This document shows positions 60,108-64,000 of a stretch of 64,000 nt of DNA, in pieces. A model generated the notes under the pieces. That model did not search any database. It worked only from the letters and a program-made list of their open reading frames with translations, and had not been told where the DNA came from. Within the stretch, counting starts at the first letter, position 1, and each line of letters starts with the position of its first letter. The position numbers and the translations under genes were made by a program. The DNA lies in assembly GCF_030296675.1 (NCBI RefSeq), contig NZ_AP027736.1, positions 558,001 to 622,000 on the forward strand, written 5' to 3'. This DNA is from Demequina sediminis. GTDB lineage: Bacteria; Actinomycetota; Actinomycetes; Actinomycetales; Demequinaceae.

Positions 60108-60674
60108 ATGACGCAGACGCTTGACCAGGCCGTCACGACCGCCGGATATTACCCCGCCCTCGCGACCACCGTCCTGCGGGGCGCGATCGGCGACGAGTCC
60201 GTGCGCGGCCACTTTGTCCACGCCGAGACCACATTCGACGACCGCGAGGTCCGCCGCCACATGACCGTGCTGGTCATCACGGACACCCGGCTGCTGCGCG
60301 TGCACATGGACGACGGTGCCGGACACGTCCCCGGCGGTGGCCATGAGGCGTCGGCGACGGTCGAGACCACCGCGCTGACCGCGATCCGCAACACCGCGAT
60401 GACCCACGTGGTTCACGAGCCCGAGCGCTTCCGCGCCGGCGACCTGCCGAGCGAGCTGGTGCTCGCGGTGGGCGGCTCGGTCCACTCGCGACTCGATCTC
60501 GAGCCGGCGAACTGCGGTGACGAGAACTGCGAGGCCGACCACGGCTACACCGGCAATCTCACGTCCGACGACATCCTGGTCCGGGTGAGCCTCATTGCCG
60601 ACGGGGCGGACTCGATCCGCGCGCTCCAGGACTTCGCCGGCGCACTTCAGCGCGCGATCGGGGCGCGCGGGTGA
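60108..60674 (+). CDS. DUF5998 family protein
   Basis: 188 residues. [20 protein letters not shown] and [14 protein letters not shown] match the actinobacterial DUF5998 family; near the end [17 protein letters not shown] has a Cys pair that may bind metal. ATG 60108 is 7 nt after gacaat (leaderless). Overlaps the next start (GTGA). Function unknown. Confidence 0.8.
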   Translation: MTQTLDQAVTTAGYYPALATTVLRGAIGDESVRGHFVHAETTFDDREVRRHMTVLVITDTRLLRVHMDDGAGHVPGGGHEASATVETTALTAIRNTAMTHVVHEPERFRAGDLPSELVLAVGGSVHSRLDLEPANCGDENCEADHGYTGNLTSDDILVRVSLIADGADSIRALQDFAGALQRAIGARG

Positions 60675-61834
60675 CCCCGGACGGGCGGCTGGCTGCGGCC
60701 GGACTGTCCGTCCCCGACTACGGCGGCCTCGAGCTCGGAGCCGTGCTCCCCGCCGCCCTGGCCGCGATCGGCGTGGGCGACGCGGTCGTGACCCGAGACG
60801 CGGAGGCCGATCGCGCGCGCCTCGGCATCCCGCACGCCGAGCACGTGGTCGTGGTCCTGCTCGACGGGCTCGGACACCACCAGCTCGACGCGCGCCGCGG
60901 TCACGCGCCCTTCCTGCGCTCCACCGAGTCGGCGGTCATCACCGCAGGTTTCCCCACCACGACCGCCACGTCCCTCGCGCTGTTCGGCACGGGACGGGCC
61001 GCGGGCGCGACGGGCATGACCGGATACACGGCGCACAATCCTCACACGGGTGGCGCGGCCAACCTCGTGTCGTGGGAAGGGGCCGAGGAGCCGCACGAGT
61101 GGCAGCGCGAGCGGTCACTGCTCGCGGCGGCGGAGGCCGCAGGGGTGGCGGTCGTGTCGCTCGGCAAGCGACGCTTCGCCGGCTCGGGACTCACGCGCGC
61201 GGCACTGTCGGGCGGACGGTTCGTGGGCGCGGAGACCCTTGAGGCGCGCGTGGACCAGGCGATCGCCCAGGCCCGCACGCCCGGGCTGACGTATTGCTAC
61301 TGGGGCGACATCGACGCCGCAGGGCACAAGCACGGATGGCAGTCGGACGCGTGGGTGTCCGCTCTCGAGGCGGCCGACGGGGAACTGCGCCGCCTGCGCG
61401 CGCGGCTCCCGAGGGGCGCGGCGATGGTGGTGACGGCCGACCACGGCATGGTCGACGTGACCGGGGCACCGCGCTGGGACGTGGGCCGGGAGCCCGAACT
61501 CGCGCGGGGTGTGCGCCTCGTGGCGGGGGAGCCCCGCGCGATTCACCTCCACACGGACGATGCCCGTGAGGCGCGGGCGGTCGCGTCGCGATGGCGCGAG
61601 ATCCTGGGCGACGATGCCGCGGTGTGGGAGCGACACGAGGCGATCGCGCTGGGCCTGTTCGGGCCCGTCTCGGCGCACGTGACCGAGCGGATCGGCGACG
61701 TCGTGGTCGCGATGGCGGGTCGCGCGACGGTGGTCGACTCACGGACGCAGTCGGATCAGGCCCTCGCGTTGATCGGAGTGCACGGCTCGCTCACGCGCGA
61801 CGAACTCGACGTCCCGCTGCTGGTCGCGGCGTAG
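60671..61834 (+). CDS. Nucleotide pyrophosphatase/phosphodiesterase-like alkaline-phosphatase superfamily protein
   Basis: 387 residues. Metal motifs: VVVVLLDGLGHHQLD (first Asp), AGFPTTTATSLALFGTG with the nucleophile Thr, WGDIDAAGHKHG (Asp/His) and VVTADHGMVDV (Asp-His). This order is that of the type I phosphodiesterase/NPP family. No signal peptide, so probably intracellular. Coupled to the DUF5998 gene by GTGA overlap. Confidence 0.87.
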   Translation: MTPDGRLAAAGLSVPDYGGLELGAVLPAALAAIGVGDAVVTRDAEADRARLGIPHAEHVVVVLLDGLGHHQLDARRGHAPFLRSTESAVITAGFPTTTATSLALFGTGRAAGATGMTGYTAHNPHTGGAANLVSWEGAEEPHEWQRERSLLAAAEAAGVAVVSLGKRRFAGSGLTRAALSGGRFVGAETLEARVDQAIAQARTPGLTYCYWGDIDAAGHKHGWQSDAWVSALEAADGELRRLRARLPRGAAMVVTADHGMVDVTGAPRWDVGREPELARGVRLVAGEPRAIHLHTDDAREARAVASRWREILGDDAAVWERHEAIALGLFGPVSAHVTERIGDVVVAMAGRATVVDSRTQSDQALALIGVHGSLTRDELDVPLLVAA

Positions 61835-61843
61835 GGAGCGGGC

Positions 61844-62895
61844 TCAGCCCTGGTCGTTCTTCGCGCCGAAGACGATCTCGTCCCAACTAGGCACCGAGGC
61901 CCGTCCGCGCTTGGCGGGAGTCCTGCGCTCGGCCGGCTCGGCGTCGGCCACAGGCTCCGGAGCGACGGCCGGAGCCACCCGAGGCGTGCGCGCGCGGCCG
62001 GCAGGGTGGGTGAAGCCGGTCTCCGCCTCGCGCTGCCGACGTGCCGGTCCGAAGCCCTCGAACTCGTCGTCATCCTCGTCGGGCTCGGCGACGGCCTCGC
62101 GGGTGCCGCGGCGCAGGTCGAGGTCCTCGAGGAGAAGCTCGGTCTGGGTCTCGACCGGAGCCGCGAAGACGATGTCGACCTCGGCCTGGTCTCCCTCGAC
62201 GCGCACCACGGGCGTGGGCTCGGTCGCGGGGGCAGGGGGCGCGTCGCCTGGAGAGGGAGCGCGGCGTCCGCCTCCGCCTCGCGCACCGCGCTGAGGTGGC
62301 GGCGGGGGATCGGCACGTCGAGCAGCTCCGTCTCCGACAGCCAGCGCGCCTCTTCGTCCTCCGCCGTGACCGTGCGGGCGGTGTGATCGAACGTCCACAG
62401 CGCGCGCACCGACCGGCCGGACACGCGGTAGTCGGCCGCGACCTTCCACGGCTCGTCGGCCTCGCGCCACGCGTCCCAGACCACCGTCTCGGGGTCGACG
62501 CCTCGCGCCGCCAGGCGATCGGTGACGAGTTCCCCGAGCTGAGGAGCGCTCGCGTCGCGGCCGATCCTGGTCTCGCGCGCCAGGCCCGCGATGTAGCCGC
62601 GCTCGGCCGCCACGGGGCCCTCGTACTTCTCGATCGTCGCGACGGTCATGCCGGTCAGCTCCGCGAGCTCGGCTGCCGTGAGTCCCGCACGGATGCGCTG
62701 CTGGATCTCGCGCGGCGACATCGACGGGGCATCCGCGTCCTCGTCCGCCGCGGGCCTCACGTGGCTCGGTCGGGTGTAGCGCACCGCGTGGCGGAGCTCG
62801 TCGGACAGGGGAAGCTCGAAGCGGTCGCCCGACTCGGACTCCACGACGAGGTGGAGACCGTCCTCGGAGGGACCCACGAGGGTGAGGCGAGTCAT
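61844..62895 (-). CDS. sepH: Cell-division regulator SepH (one-base frameshift)
   Basis: About 350 residues after repair. The N-terminal DUF3071 domain starts MTRLTLVGPSEDGLHLVVES and includes the HTH-like SPREIQQRIRAGLTAAELAELTGM and WDAWREADEPWKVAADYRVSGRS. The C-terminal part is disordered and acidic, ending VPSWDEIVFGAKND. The break is near 62270; one more G gives EADAAAPSPGDAPP. SepH stimulates FtsZ ring assembly in actinobacteria (known). ATG 62895. Confidence 0.9.
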
Positions 62896-62977
62896 GGCAT
62901 CAGGGTGCCACGGCGCGACTCATGGGGGAGCGCGACACCCCGGACCGGCCGCATTGCCCTCCGCCTACGATGAGCCC

Positions 62978-63784
62978 ATGGTCACACCCTCCGCACTGCT
63001 CGAGGTCGCCGCCACCGTCGCGAGGGAGGCCGGACGCCTCATTGTCGAGGGGAGGGCCGATGCGAGGGTCGCCCACACCAAGTCCTCGGCGGTGGACGTG
63101 GTCACCCAGATGGATCTCGCATCGGAGCGACTGCTGCGCGAGCGGCTCTCCGCGCTACGACCCGCCGATGGCGTGTGGGGCGAGGAGGGCGAGGACGTCG
63201 GTGGAACCTCGGGCATCACCTGGGTGGTCGACCCGATCGACGGCACGGTGAACTACCTCTACGGCCTCCCGCACTACGCGGTCTCGGTTGCCGCGGTCAG
63301 CGGACCGCGCGACGTGCGCGAGTGGCGCCTCGAGGCCGGGGCGGTGGTCGACGCCTCGGGGGTCGTGTGGACCGCGGCCCGCGGAGAAGGCGCGCGGCGC
63401 GCGGGGGTGCCGTTGTGGCGCGATCGCGGGCCCTCGCTCGACGAGTCGCTCGTCGCGACCGGCTTCCAGTACACCGCGGAGCGTCGCGCGCGACAGGGCG
63501 AGGTGGTGGCGCGGCTGCTCCCGCGGGTGCGGGACATCCGCCGGCTCGGCGCGGCCTCGGTCGACCTGTGCCACGTGTCCGCGGGCATGGTCGACGCCTA
63601 CTACGAGGAGGGTCTGCACCCGTGGGACTTCGCGGCAGGGGCGCTCATCGCCCAGGAGTCGGGACTGCGTGTGGGCGGTCTCGACGGTGGCCCCGCCGAC
63701 TCCCGCATGCTCATCGCGGCGCATCCCGATGCGTGGCCAGGGCTGCGCGACGCCCTCCTCGAGTCGGGGGCGGGGGACCGCTGA
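62978..63784 (+). CDS. Inositol monophosphatase family protein
   Basis: 268 residues. Metal and phosphate sites: WGEEGEDVGG (Glu), WVVDPIDGTVNYLYGLPHYA (Asp-x-x-Asp-Gly-Thr) and LHPWDFAAGALIAQESG. SuhB-like. ATG 62978 lies 6 nt after tacgat (leaderless). In actinobacteria this gene is near sigA and the DUF4193 gene, as here. Substrate: inositol 1-phosphate or a related sugar phosphate. Confidence 0.9.
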   Translation: MVTPSALLEVAATVAREAGRLIVEGRADARVAHTKSSAVDVVTQMDLASERLLRERLSALRPADGVWGEEGEDVGGTSGITWVVDPIDGTVNYLYGLPHYAVSVAAVSGPRDVREWRLEAGAVVDASGVVWTAARGEGARRAGVPLWRDRGPSLDESLVATGFQYTAERRARQGEVVARLLPRVRDIRRLGAASVDLCHVSAGMVDAYYEEGLHPWDFAAGALIAQESGLRVGGLDGGPADSRMLIAAHPDAWPGLRDALLESGAGDR

Positions 63785-63840
63785 CGGCGGCGCGCCGCCC
63801 CCGCGAGAGCGCACGAGTCGCTTTCTCGCGTGGGATGGGG

Positions 63841-63846
63841 CACAAT
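63841..63846 (+). promoter_or_regulatory. Promoter -10 box of the DUF4193 gene
   Basis: cacaat in ggggcacaatgcg, about 95 nt before the ATG at 63941. The leader between has no frame I can support. Confidence 0.5.
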
Positions 63847-63940
63847 GCGTGCGCCGCAAGGGAACAAATGTTGCCTCTGGGGCATTAGACAGCCACAGGC
63901 TCAGCCGAGCCGCTGGCATCGTGGAAGGGACTGAGGCCGC

Positions 63941-64000
63941 ATGGCAACGGATTACGACGCGCCGCGCAAGACCGACGACGAGATTTCGGCAGACTCCATC
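63941..64000 (+). CDS. DUF4193 protein, first 20 codons
   Basis: MATDYDAPRKTDDEISADSI is the conserved start of the actinobacterial DUF4193 family (Rv2699c-like), a small acidic zinc-binding-type protein. The gene is cut by the window end. It follows the inositol-phosphatase-like gene, as in mycobacteria near sigA. Confidence 0.85.
   Translation, partial: MATDYDAPRKTDDEISADSI

Overview
This window comes from a high-GC actinomycete, most likely order Micrococcales (Cellulomonadaceae or Demequinaceae-like; inferred from gene content, not proven). The signs are a bc1-aa3 respiratory cluster with CtaF and di-heme QcrC, SepH, a DUF4193 gene, a long N-terminally extended SigA, a second type IIA topoisomerase (ParE/ParC), neighbours kept in the order aroG / pknL / Rv2175c-like / polyprenyl synthase as in mycobacteria, and many leaderless promoters (a TAnnnT-type box 6-7 nt before the start codon).

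Layout. 1-3.9 kb: a cut-off TDT-family transporter with a divergent LysR regulator, a decayed phosphoribosyltransferase, an aldo/keto reductase and a DUF3043 membrane protein. 3.9-7.8 kb: nadA divergent from a glycerate-kinase-like gene, an A-type Fe-S carrier, and a cysteine-desulfurase-like protein that keeps the Cys loop but lacks the PLP lysine. 7.9-18.5 kb: the respiratory genes in two blocks facing each other, ctaC-ctaD-ctaF (+) and ctaE-qcrC-qcrA-qcrB (-), separated by a UvrA-like ABC protein and sodA. 18.7-28 kb: receiver-like gene plus trpD, a 1215-residue secreted GH10 xylanase with C-terminal SLH repeats behind a LacI-type palindrome, a DnaQ/GIY-YIG protein, and an acyl-CoA synthetase. 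28-38.6 kb: glucokinase, lysophosphatidate acyltransferase, PPi-dependent phosphofructokinase, class II DAHP synthase, PASTA kinase, LysM/lytic transglycosylase, Rv2175c-like regulator, polyprenyl synthase, DUF4192. 38.7-40.2 kb: sigA.

40152-49183 is a 9.0-kb integrated element bounded by an exact 18-bp direct repeat. It has entered the 3' end of sigA, rebuilds the last codons of that gene, and separates sigA from its original stop-codon context and terminator hairpin. It carries a tyrosine integrase, a DUF3631 P-loop helicase-like protein, a chain of tiny overlapping genes including two adjacent Zn-finger-like proteins, a P27-type terminase small subunit, several small membrane proteins and an HTH regulator. 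It has no capsid, portal or large terminase gene. I read it as a phage-satellite-like island, and it is the best candidate here for an undescribed system.

49.2-64 kb: core genes resume with an EamA transporter, a GNAT acetyltransferase, a TspO-like protein, parE, a ThrE-type exporter, parC, DUF5998, a phosphodiesterase-like protein, sepH, an inositol-monophosphatase-like gene and the first 20 codons of a DUF4193 gene.

Caution for any user. At least sixteen genes, including essential ones (ctaD, qcrA, aroG, pfp, parE, parC), are each interrupted by a single missing base (two in the integrase), usually in a G or C run. The event is always a deletion and the product is otherwise intact, so this looks like sequencing error. 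I annotate these as whole genes and give the break points.
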